Below are positions 1-6,336 of a stretch of DNA of 6,458 nucleotides, piece after piece (positions within the stretch are counted from its first letter, which is position 1; every line of letters begins with the position of its first letter). The notes under the pieces are model-generated. The model did not search any database and was not told where the DNA came from. It saw only the letters and a list, made by a program, of their open reading frames with translations. The position numbers and the translations under genes were made by a program. This DNA comes from Sphingomonadales bacterium UBA658 (GTDB lineage: Bacteria > Pseudomonadota > Alphaproteobacteria > Sphingomonadales > Sphingomonadaceae): positions 1-6,458 of the forward strand of contig DBOA01000202.1 of the NCBI GenBank assembly GCA_002299195.1, given 5' to 3'.

Positions 1-377
1 CGCATGACCTCTTCCAGATTATCCATACCACACAGCCCGCAGCTGCTTTCCGAAACGCGCTGACGGGCACGGGCAAAGACTTTTTCGGCGTTTTCTGCGG
101 GCACCTGAATCCGCAATATCCAGCCCAAGTCAGCCTTATGTGTGTCGACGGCCAAAATTTGGTCAGCGCGGCTAATCAACCCCTCCGACATGCTAAAGCC
201 AATAGCATAATCCTCAAGATCAACGGGCGTTGCCATCATCACGGCATAGCCGATGCCATTATATTCGATTGCGACAGGCGCTTCGACAATGATGCTGCGT
301 TCTATGGTTTCGGTCGCGCCCTGATCAGGCTTAAGCACGGAAAAATGGATTGGTTTTGAACCCTGATCAGGCGCCAT
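1..377 (-). CDS. fdhD: Formate dehydrogenase accessory sulfurtransferase FdhD/FdsC, N-terminal part (partial)
   Basis: FdhD moves sulfur from a cysteine desulfurase to the bis-MGD cofactor and is needed for active formate dehydrogenase; the homologue in fds operons is called FdsC. The first 125 codons are visible, less than half of the usual length, and the gene leaves by the left edge. Recognisable segments are ERSIIVEAPVAIEYNG at 26-41, DLEDYAIGFSMSEGLI at 53-68, and the sulfur-carrying CGLCG at 113-117 with both cysteines. I chose the ATG at 377-375, inside the end of fdsD (11-nt overlap), because it is the first in-frame ATG and leaves a normal-sized leader before the conserved core. It has no clear Shine-Dalgarno, so coupling to fdsD is likely. 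A GTG at codon 14 (338-336) is an alternative start. The gene identity is certain; the exact start is less so. Confidence 0.93.
   Translation of the reverse strand, partial: MAPDQGSKPIHFSVLKPDQGATETIERSIIVEAPVAIEYNGIGYAVMMATPVDLEDYAIGFSMSEGLISRADQILAVDTHKADLGWILRIQVPAENAEKVFARARQRVSESSCGLCGMDNLEEVM
316..374 (-). repeat. Paired copies of a palindrome at the fdsD/fdhD junction, able to form a long stem
   Basis: The 10-bp perfect palindrome CCTGATCAGG occurs at 320-329 and again at 362-371, 42 bases apart (14 codons, so both encode PDQG in fdhD). Because each copy is self-complementary, the two can pair in RNA. Including flanks, 362-374 and 316-329 can form 13 base pairs with one bulged base around a 32-base loop. 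The first arm begins right after the fdhD AUG and covers the fdsD stop codon. The alternative GTG start of fdhD lies in the loop. The repeat and pairing are seen directly; regulatory function is inference. A small in-frame duplication is a simpler alternative. Confidence 0.45.
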
Positions 378-579
378 TTTGCGCGTCGGCCAGTAAGCTG
401 ATGGCAGCAGCAGCAACCGGAGACAGGCCCGCGGTCCCGTGCGCAAAAATCATCTTTTTCATGCGCGGGTCCCAGAATTGCTGAATATGATCGGCGACCG
501 CAGATACGGGCGCATCGTCGGTCGCCAGATTGGTTGCAATCTGGTTCGCCATGTGGACGAGGCGTTCAACGCTATTCAT
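367..579 (-). CDS. fdsD: Formate dehydrogenase delta subunit FdsD
   Basis: This small 70-residue protein belongs to the FdsD family, which accompanies soluble NAD-dependent formate dehydrogenases and is thought to support assembly or stability of the FdsA complex; it carries no cofactor motif. The diagnostic segments are RLVHMANQIA at residues 6-15 and VADHIQQFWDPRM at 28-40; the C-terminus is alanine-rich. There is no signal peptide, membrane segment or cysteine. The ATG overlaps the fdsA stop (ATGA), with only a weak GGGAA ten bases upstream, so translation is probably coupled to fdsA. The last 11 bases overlap the start of fdhD. It precedes fdhD, whereas in the described Rhodobacter capsulatus fdsGBACD order the fdhD homologue (fdsC) precedes fdsD. 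Confidence 0.93.
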   Translation of the reverse strand: MNSVERLVHMANQIATNLATDDAPVSAVADHIQQFWDPRMKKMIFAHGTAGLSPVAAAAISLLADAQNGA

Positions 580-3434
580 TCGGCAGCAATTCCCGTTTCG
601 ACCCGGCGAGAGCGCGTCGAAAAAGCTTCATATTCTTCCTGCCACTCGGTTGGCCCGTTCGATGCGCTAATCTGAACCGCGGTAACCTTATATTCGGGGC
701 AGTTGGTTGCCCAGTCGCTAAAGTCGGTGGTGACAACATTCGCCTGCGTTACGGCATGGTGGAATGTGGTGTAAACAACGCCGGGGGCAACGCGATCGGT
801 TACGGTGGCGCGTAACGTGGTTTCTCCCGCGCGGCTTGCCAATTTGACCCAATCGCCCGATTTAACGCCGCGATCCTCAGCATCCACTGGGTGAATTTCC
901 AGCAAATCCTCGGGATGCCAAGCAACATTCTCTGTCCGCCGCGTTTGTGCACCGACATTATATTGCGACAATATGCGTCCGGTCGTCAGCAACAACGGAA
1001 AGCGTGGTCCGGTTTTCTCATCCGTTGGGACATAATCTGTCACAACGAATTTGCCCTTGCCGCGGACGAAGCCGTCCACATGCATGATCGGCGATCCCTC
1101 AGGCGCGTCTGCGGTCACTGGCCATTGCAGCGAGCCGGCTTCATCGAGCCGTGCAAAGGACACACCAGCAAAGGTCGGCGTAAGCCGCGCGATTTCGTCC
1201 ATGATTTCGGACGGGTGGGTATAGTTCCAATCCAGCCCCATCGCCTGCGCCAGCCGCTGCGTGACTTCCCAGTCCTCTAAACCGTTCATCGGCGTCATCA
1301 CCTTGCGCACCGGCTGAATGCGGCGTTCGGCATTGGTGAACGTGCCATTTTTTTCAAGGAAGGTCGATCCGGGCAGGAAGATATGCGCGTAGTTGGCGGT
1401 CTCGTTCAGGAAAAGATCGTGGACAATGACACATTCCATCGCCGCCAACCCAGCCGACACATGGGCGGTGTTCGGATCGGATTGGAGGATATCTTCACCC
1501 TGGCAATATAGCGCCTTGAAGACCCCGTCGACCGCGGCATCGAGCATGTTGGGTATGCGCAGGCCGGGTTCTGGATCCAGTGTCACGCCCCAGTCATCTT
1601 CAAACAATTTCCGCGCATTGCCATCGCTGATGTGGCGATATCCGGCAAGTTCATGCGGGAAGCTGCCCATATCGCATGCGCCTTGGACGTTGTTCTGGCC
1701 ACGCAGCGGGTTAACACCGACGCCCCGGCGGCCAATATTGCCGGTCGCCATCGCCAAGTTTGCAATGGCCATAACGGTCGAGCTGCCTTGCGAATGTTCG
1801 GTCACACCGAGGCCGTAATAGATCGCTCCATTGCCGCCTGTGGCATAAAGCCTCGCGGCTGCGCGAAGCTCTTCGGCATCCACCAGCGTTACCGGCTGCA
1901 GATTTTCGGGGCTATTGCGGGTTTGCGAAACGAACTCGGCCCAATGGCTATATTCGTCCCAGTCGCAACGCTCCCGAATGAATGCCTCATCGGCGAGACC
2001 TTCGGTGACGATGACGTGGGCCATCGCCGTCAGCACGGCAACGTTCGTGCCGGGGCGAAGGGGAAGATGGTGCTGCGCCTCGATATGCGGCGAACGGACG
2101 ATGTCTGTGCGGCGCGGGTCGATGACGATTAACTTTGCGCCCGGGCGACCATCCTGTCCGCGCAAACGGCGCTTCATCCGGCTGGCAAATACCGGGTGTC
2201 CGTCGGTGGGGTTGGCCCCGATGATCAGGATGACGTCGGTGTCTTCAACGCTGTCAAAATCCTGCGTTCCCGCGCTTGTGCCAAAGGCTGTTTTGAGGCC
2301 GTATCCGGTCGGCGAATGACACACGCGTGCGCAGGTATCGACATTGTTATTGCCAAAGCCTGCCCGGATAAGTTTTTGCACAAGGAAGGTTTCTTCATTG
2401 GTGCAACGGCTCGAGGTGATTCCACCAAGGGCGTTGCGGCCATATTTCGCGCTAATCCGTTTCAGTTCGGACGCGGTGTAGGCAAATGCTTCGTCCCATT
2501 CGACTTCGCGCCAAGGATCGCTGATCGACTTGCGGATCATGGGCTTCAAAATGCGTTCCTGATGCTGCGCATAGCCCCAGGCAAAGCGGCCCTTGACGCA
2601 GCTATGTCCGCGATTGGCCTTGCCGTCTTTGTACGGGACCATCCGCACCAGTTGTTCGCCGCGCATTTCGGCGCGGAATGTGCAGCCAACACCGCAATAG
2701 GCGCAGGTCGTGACAACGCTGCGTTCGGGTGTGCCGACTTCGACCACTTTCTTTTCAACCAACGTCGCCGTCGGGCAGGCTTGCACACAAGCGCCGCAAG
2801 ACACGCATTCAGACTCGAGGAAATTGTCGCTCGCGAGACCTGCCGAAATTTTTGAGTCCCAGCCTCTGCCTTCCATGGTCAGGGCGAGGGTGCCCTGCAC
2901 TTCGTCGCAGGCGCGGATGCAACGCGAACAGGCAATACATTTGCTTGGATCAAAATCGAAATAGGGATTGGAGTGATCTTTTTCCTGCCCCAGATGCGTC
3001 GCCTGCACGTCATAACGGACATCGCGCAAACCAACGGCGCCTGCCTGATCCTGCAATTCGCAATCGCCATTGGCGGCGCATGTCAGGCAATCGAGTGGAT
3101 GGTCGGAGATATAAAGCTCCATCACGCCTTTGCGCAATTTCGCCAGATGCGGGGTTTGCGTGCGCACAACCATGCCGGTTTCAACCGGGGTCGTGCAACT
3201 CGCTGGGGTCCCTCTGCGGCCATCGATTTCGACCAAGCACAGTCGGCATGAACCGAAGCTTTTAACGCTATCGGTGGCGCATAATTTGGGGATCGACGTG
3301 CCTTGTTCTGCGGCAGCGCGCATTACGCTTGTCCCTGCAGGCACAGTTACATTGCGGCCGTCAATCGTAAGCGAAACGGTTTCGTCCGAACGGCTTTCAG
3401 GGGTCCCAAAATCATTTTGCGGCTGGTATGTCAT
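576..3434 (-). CDS. fdsA: NAD-dependent formate dehydrogenase catalytic alpha subunit FdsA (bis-MGD Mo, multiple Fe-S)
   Basis: FdsA oxidises formate to CO2 at a bis-MGD molybdenum centre and passes electrons through Fe-S clusters to FdsB. The 952-residue length is typical for FdsA. In order: a [2Fe-2S] ferredoxin domain with C52, C63, C66, C80; a NuoG-like His-Cys cluster site H112, C116, C119, C125; two ferredoxin-type [4Fe-4S] motifs at C166/C169/C172/C176 and C210/C213/C216/C220; the [4Fe-4S] site of the Mo domain at C244, C247, C251, C279; then the Mo domain. The Mo ligand is cysteine, C372 in ARVCHSPT, with the partner H373, and the conserved arginine is R578 in NPLRGQNNVQGACDMG. C372 is an ordinary TGT codon, so this is the non-selenium form. 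The C-terminal cofactor-binding domain runs from about 810 to 925. No Tat signal is visible, consistent with a cytoplasmic enzyme. The stop overlaps the fdsD start (ATGA). Confidence 0.97.
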   Translation of the reverse strand: MTYQPQNDFGTPESRSDETVSLTIDGRNVTVPAGTSVMRAAAEQGTSIPKLCATDSVKSFGSCRLCLVEIDGRRGTPASCTTPVETGMVVRTQTPHLAKLRKGVMELYISDHPLDCLTCAANGDCELQDQAGAVGLRDVRYDVQATHLGQEKDHSNPYFDFDPSKCIACSRCIRACDEVQGTLALTMEGRGWDSKISAGLASDNFLESECVSCGACVQACPTATLVEKKVVEVGTPERSVVTTCAYCGVGCTFRAEMRGEQLVRMVPYKDGKANRGHSCVKGRFAWGYAQHQERILKPMIRKSISDPWREVEWDEAFAYTASELKRISAKYGRNALGGITSSRCTNEETFLVQKLIRAGFGNNNVDTCARVCHSPTGYGLKTAFGTSAGTQDFDSVEDTDVILIIGANPTDGHPVFASRMKRRLRGQDGRPGAKLIVIDPRRTDIVRSPHIEAQHHLPLRPGTNVAVLTAMAHVIVTEGLADEAFIRERCDWDEYSHWAEFVSQTRNSPENLQPVTLVDAEELRAAARLYATGGNGAIYYGLGVTEHSQGSSTVMAIANLAMATGNIGRRGVGVNPLRGQNNVQGACDMGSFPHELAGYRHISDGNARKLFEDDWGVTLDPEPGLRIPNMLDAAVDGVFKALYCQGEDILQSDPNTAHVSAGLAAMECVIVHDLFLNETANYAHIFLPGSTFLEKNGTFTNAERRIQPVRKVMTPMNGLEDWEVTQRLAQAMGLDWNYTHPSEIMDEIARLTPTFAGVSFARLDEAGSLQWPVTADAPEGSPIMHVDGFVRGKGKFVVTDYVPTDEKTGPRFPLLLTTGRILSQYNVGAQTRRTENVAWHPEDLLEIHPVDAEDRGVKSGDWVKLASRAGETTLRATVTDRVAPGVVYTTFHHAVTQANVVTTDFSDWATNCPEYKVTAVQISASNGPTEWQEEYEAFSTRSRRVETGIAAE

Positions 3435-3438
3435 ATGT

Positions 3439-3984
3439 CTACCTTATACCCATATTCGACTGTTGAGCAGCATATTGTGCCAGCTCCCGGGGTGTATTCA
3501 AGTTGTGAAAAACATCTGCGGATGTGATTGCTTGCGCGCCGGATACGGCAATCCAGTTGCGCATAGATAGATTATCCTGATGACGCAGATGTCTGTCCAG
3601 CAATGGCGCAAGCGCGACCGGCCAGACGCCAAAAAGATAATGACCATCAATATAGACGGCATTTTCATACGGGTGATCTGTCGGAAATTGCGCCACGGGC
3701 ACGACATCGCAACCCGCGGTCACCACCGCATCAAACCCATTTTGCTGCGCATAATGCAGCGCGGCATTCAGGCCACCCAAAGGCCCCATGTCAGCGAATG
3801 GTCGGTCTTCGACCCAATCCATGCCCGGCCAAGCGCGCCCACAGACAATCAATTTGTCGACCTGATCACGCAAGCCATCGGCGACATGTTCCATGAGTGG
3901 TTGGCCGTTCAGCAAGGCGGCTGCCTTGTCTGCGCCAAAGCGCGTAGCCTTGCCGCCGGCAATGATCGCGCCCAGCCGCTTCAT
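3439..3984 (-). CDS. mobA: Molybdenum cofactor guanylyltransferase MobA
   Basis: MobA transfers GMP from GTP to molybdopterin to make the bis-MGD cofactor needed by FdsA; it acts in the cytoplasm. The 181-residue protein, slightly shorter than E. coli MobA, shows the family order: nucleotide-binding IAGGKATRFGADK at residues 8-20, GPLGGL at 67-72, the metal-site region GCDVVP at 91-96, GVWP at 119-122 and NLNTPREL at 161-168. The aspartate D93 is present, but the usual D-x-P is D-V-V-P here. The start ATG has only a weak Shine-Dalgarno and sits 43 nt after the methyltransferase stop. Its TAG lies 4 nt before fdsA, and its last codons provide the fdsA ribosome binding site. Its location between fdsB and fdsA suggests co-production with its client enzyme. 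MocA (CTP-specific) is a less likely alternative, because DMSO-reductase-family enzymes such as FdsA need the guanine form. Confidence 0.9.
   Translation of the reverse strand: MKRLGAIIAGGKATRFGADKAAALLNGQPLMEHVADGLRDQVDKLIVCGRAWPGMDWVEDRPFADMGPLGGLNAALHYAQQNGFDAVVTAGCDVVPVAQFPTDHPYENAVYIDGHYLFGVWPVALAPLLDRHLRHQDNLSMRNWIAVSGAQAITSADVFHNLNTPRELAQYAAQQSNMGIR
3442..3445 (-). promoter_or_regulatory. Ribosome binding site of fdsA
   Basis: AAGG inside the penultimate codons of mobA lies seven bases before the fdsA ATG (3434-3432). It fixes the fdsA start and means initiation occurs where mobA translation ends. Confidence 0.5.
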
Positions 3985-3992
3985 GCAAAATC

Positions 3993-4012
3993 CAATGAAT
4001 AATGGTTCATTG
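3993..4012. repeat. 7-bp inverted repeat in the methyltransferase-mobA spacer
   Basis: The 43-nt spacer, the only sizeable gap in the operon, holds CAATGAA (3993-3999) and TTCATTG (4006-4012) around a 6-base loop. In the transcript its 3' arm ends 8 nt before the mobA AUG and takes in part of the weak UUGGA that is the only candidate ribosome binding site. It lacks a G+C-rich stem and a U tract, so it is not a convincing intrinsic terminator. A role in mobA translation or mRNA processing is possible but unproven. Confidence 0.3.
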
Positions 4013-4027
4013 CCGCGTGCCGATCCG

Positions 4028-4894
4028 TCATGACAGACCGTCCCTCAGCGCGCGGATATGTTCCGGGCCTATTCCGCAGCACCCTCCGACCATATTTGCG
4101 CCTGAGGCCACCCATTTTTGTGCCCAGTCCAAGTAGCGGGGCGGATTAAGATCAGCGCGAATCTCTCTAAGGCCGCCATTGGCGGGCACTTCCTCGTCGG
4201 CGTGGGCAAAACCATTCGCATATACGCCAATAGCGATCGATTCTGTGCCCAAGGCCTGCTTGGCGCGGAGGACCGCCTCTTCCATTACTTCAGGCGCGCT
4301 GCAATTGAATAATATCGCCTCGGCACCGAATTCGGACGCCAGCGAGGCGGCCTGTTCGATCGTCTCGCCTGAGCGTAACATCGCGCTGCCTTCATCATTC
4401 AGCGTAAAGGATAACCAAAGCGGTCGCGCGTCGGCTTTCAGCATTTCGCCAACCAATCGGGCTTCAGCCAATGTGCTCAATGTTTCGGCAAGCCAAATAT
4501 CGGCAAAAGGCGACAGACCTTCAATCAGAACTGCCAAGATTGCCCGTGCTGCCTCAACCTCAAACAGGTCGGGCCGATAGGAACCCAAGACCGGCGGCAG
4601 CGAACCTGCTACAATCAAATCATGCCGATTAGCCACATCTCGCGCCAACTTTCCTGCAAGCCGCGCAAGTTCGGTGCCGCGGTTGAGGAAACGCTCTTCG
4701 CCGATGTGAAACGGGACCACAGCATAGCTGTTTGTCGAGATCACCTTTGCGCCTGCCAACGCATAGCGTTCGTGGGCCTGGGTGATAAATTCCGGCCCTT
4801 CCATGAGTGCAAGAGCGGACCATTCCGGTTGTTGGAAAGGCGCGCCTAATCGCTGCAATTCGCGGCCCATACCACCATCTAATATGGTGGTCAT
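4028..4894 (-). CDS. Homocysteine S-methyltransferase family protein (zinc-dependent, BHMT/MmuM-like)
   Basis: This 288-residue protein matches the single-domain homocysteine S-methyltransferase family (MmuM, BHMT, N-terminal MetH). These are cytoplasmic TIM-barrel enzymes that move a methyl group to homocysteine, activated as a zinc thiolate. Visible features are LDGGMGREL at 5-13, TNSY at 54-57, ETLSTLAEA at 137-145, and the three zinc cysteines: C198 in FNCSAPE, and C272/C273 in GGCCGIGPEHI near the C-terminus. All three zinc ligands are present, so it should be catalytically competent. No cobalamin or folate domain is attached. The methyl donor cannot be read from sequence; S-methylmethionine, glycine betaine or another methylated compound are all possible. 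The ATG overlaps the fdsB stop (ATGA), so it is part of the formate dehydrogenase operon, which is unusual for this family. A GAGGA lies nine bases before the ATG. mobA follows after 43 nt. Confidence 0.88.
   Translation of the reverse strand: MTTILDGGMGRELQRLGAPFQQPEWSALALMEGPEFITQAHERYALAGAKVISTNSYAVVPFHIGEERFLNRGTELARLAGKLARDVANRHDLIVAGSLPPVLGSYRPDLFEVEAARAILAVLIEGLSPFADIWLAETLSTLAEARLVGEMLKADARPLWLSFTLNDEGSAMLRSGETIEQAASLASEFGAEAILFNCSAPEVMEEAVLRAKQALGTESIAIGVYANGFAHADEEVPANGGLREIRADLNPPRYLDWAQKWVASGANMVGGCCGIGPEHIRALRDGLS
4871..4891 (-). promoter_or_regulatory. Perfect 8-bp hairpin immediately after the methyltransferase start codon
   Basis: The arms ACCACCAT (4871-4878) and ATGGTGGT (4884-4891) are perfect inverted complements with a 5-base loop. 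In the transcript the stem begins at the base right after the AUG and covers codons 2 to 8. A stem here could reduce independent initiation and make the gene depend on ribosomes finishing fdsB. The repeat also encodes the conserved LDGG motif, so part of it may be constrained by protein sequence. The pairing is visible; the function is inferred. Confidence 0.4.
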
Positions 4895-6336
4895 CGATTG
4901 AAATCCTCAGGGAACAGTTTGATGGCACTCATAACGGGATAGGGGGTGAACCCACCCATCGCGCACAGTGAGCCGAACTTCATGGTTTCGGCAAGATCGG
5001 CGAGCAAAGCCAGATTGGCGTCGACATTGTTGCCTGCGATAATCTGGTCTATTGTTTCGACGCCGCGCGTGCTGCCCAATCGGCAGGGCGTGCATTTGCC
5101 GCAGCTTTCAATCGCACAAAATTCCATCGCAAAGCGCGCCATTTGCGCCATGTCGACGCTGTCATCAAAAACGGTAATCCCGGCATGGCCGATTAGCGCA
5201 TCCGCCGCGGCGAACGCCTCATAATCGAAGGGCAGATCAAACTGGGCAGGCGGAATATACGCGCCCAATGGCCCACCGACCTGAACGCAGCGCACCGGGC
5301 GACCGCTTGCCGTGCCGCCACCGATATCGTTGACCAGCTCGCCAAGCGTAATACCGAACGCTACTTCGAACAGGCCGCCAAGTTTGACATTTCCGGCAAG
5401 CTGGACGGGCATCGTCCCTTTTGACCTGCCCATGCCGTATGCGGCATAAGCTTCACCGCCATGCGCCAATATCCATGGCACGGCAGCCAGCGTCAGCACA
5501 TTGTTGACGACTGTCGGTTTGCCAAACAGGCCTTCCAACGCGGGTAGGGGAGGCTTGGCGCGCACTTCGCCGCGCTTGCCTTCAAGGCTGTTCAATAGCG
5601 AGGTTTCTTCGCCGCAAATATATGCGCCCGCGCCAACGCGGACTTCCACGACAAATGGCGCAATCAAATGCGCAGACAGCCGGATAGCGGCTTCCATTTT
5701 GGCAATGGCGTGCGGATATTCGGAACGGATGTAGATATAGGCTTTGCTCGCGCCGACGGCGAAACCGGCAATCGCCATGCCCTCGATCAGCATGAACGGG
5801 TCGCCTTCCATCACCATCCGGTCGGCAAAGGTTCCGCTGTCGCCTTCGTCGGCGTTGCAGACGATATATTTCTGTTCAGCAGGGGCGTCGGCCACCGTCC
5901 GCCATTTAATGCCAGCCGGAAAACCCGCGCCGCCGCGGCCGCGAAGGCCCGATGCCATGATTGTTTCGATGGTTGCTTCCGCGCCAATCGCGCGCGCTTG
6001 ACCAAGACCCAGCCAGCCACCCGTTGCGTAATAATCGTCCAGAGATGTCGGCCGCGTTTTGCCCGCGCGCGCAAACGTCAACCGGTTCTGCTTGGCGATG
6101 AAGGGGTGGTCTTCAATCCGTCCGATGGATTTAGCGTCACCACTTAAGATCGAAGGAACTTGATCGGCCGAGACTTGACTATAGCCCACGCCGTCAATGT
6201 CGACCAACGGTTCCATCCAGTGCATGCCCCAGCTGGACACGCGTTCGACTTCCACGCCCGCCGCGGCAAAAGCAGTCGCAACGGCATCCGCGCCACAGGC
6301 GAGCGCAACAGCGTCATTGGAAATCCGGACCGTCAC
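4891..6336 (-). CDS. fdsB: NAD-dependent formate dehydrogenase beta subunit FdsB (FMN, NADH-binding)
   Basis: This is the diaphorase subunit of soluble formate dehydrogenase: it takes electrons from the Fe-S chain of FdsA and reduces NAD+ at FMN. It is a 481-residue homologue of NuoF/HoxF. Visible motifs are the glycine-rich nucleotide loop GLRGRGGAGFP at residues 130-140, CNADEGDSGTFADRM at 160-174 (a form seen in FdsB/HoxF more than in NuoF), GEETSLLNSLEG at 242-253, and the [4Fe-4S] ligands C412, C415 and C418 (CGKCTPC) with C458. The first ~100 residues are less conserved and carry no cysteine cluster motif. The start is GTG with a good Shine-Dalgarno, overlapping the fdsG stop by 4 nt. 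Its own TGA overlaps the ATG of the downstream methyltransferase gene (ATGA). It is complete, with no frameshift. HoxF is the main alternative, but the fdsA/fdsD neighbours argue for FdsB. Confidence 0.95.
   Translation of the reverse strand: MTVRISNDAVALACGADAVATAFAAAGVEVERVSSWGMHWMEPLVDIDGVGYSQVSADQVPSILSGDAKSIGRIEDHPFIAKQNRLTFARAGKTRPTSLDDYYATGGWLGLGQARAIGAEATIETIMASGLRGRGGAGFPAGIKWRTVADAPAEQKYIVCNADEGDSGTFADRMVMEGDPFMLIEGMAIAGFAVGASKAYIYIRSEYPHAIAKMEAAIRLSAHLIAPFVVEVRVGAGAYICGEETSLLNSLEGKRGEVRAKPPLPALEGLFGKPTVVNNVLTLAAVPWILAHGGEAYAAYGMGRSKGTMPVQLAGNVKLGGLFEVAFGITLGELVNDIGGGTASGRPVRCVQVGGPLGAYIPPAQFDLPFDYEAFAAADALIGHAGITVFDDSVDMAQMARFAMEFCAIESCGKCTPCRLGSTRGVETIDQIIAGNNVDANLALLADLAETMKFGSLCAMGGFTPYPVMSAIKLFPEDFNR

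Noticed and set aside
2319..2321. Possible selenocysteine at the molybdenum ligand of FdsA
   Set aside because: The codon is TGT, giving cysteine in VCHSPT, so no recoding is involved.
1632..2855. Long plus-strand open frames (about 166 and 219 codons) opposite fdsA
   Set aside because: They lie fully antisense to a clearly conserved catalytic subunit, have no recognisable motifs and are the expected shadow of G+C-rich coding sequence.
576..3434. Reading the large subunit as complex I NuoG or a HoxU-like hydrogenase subunit
   Set aside because: The N-terminal Fe-S domains are shared, but the intact Mo domain with the Cys-His pair and R578, together with the fdsD, mobA and fdhD neighbours, marks formate dehydrogenase.
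2223..3868. Further TGATCA words (near 2223 and 3863) as extra copies of the palindrome
   Set aside because: They match only eight bases on one side and lie within unrelated coding sequence, so they are not distinguishable from chance.
3981..4010. Nine-codon minus-strand open frame in the methyltransferase-mobA spacer whose stop overlaps the mobA ATG
   Set aside because: It resembles a leader peptide by position, but has no ribosome binding site and a composition expected by chance.
3985..4027. Intrinsic terminator or internal promoter between the methyltransferase gene and mobA
   Set aside because: The stem is A+T-rich, no U run follows it, and I could not see a convincing -35/-10 pair in 43 bases.
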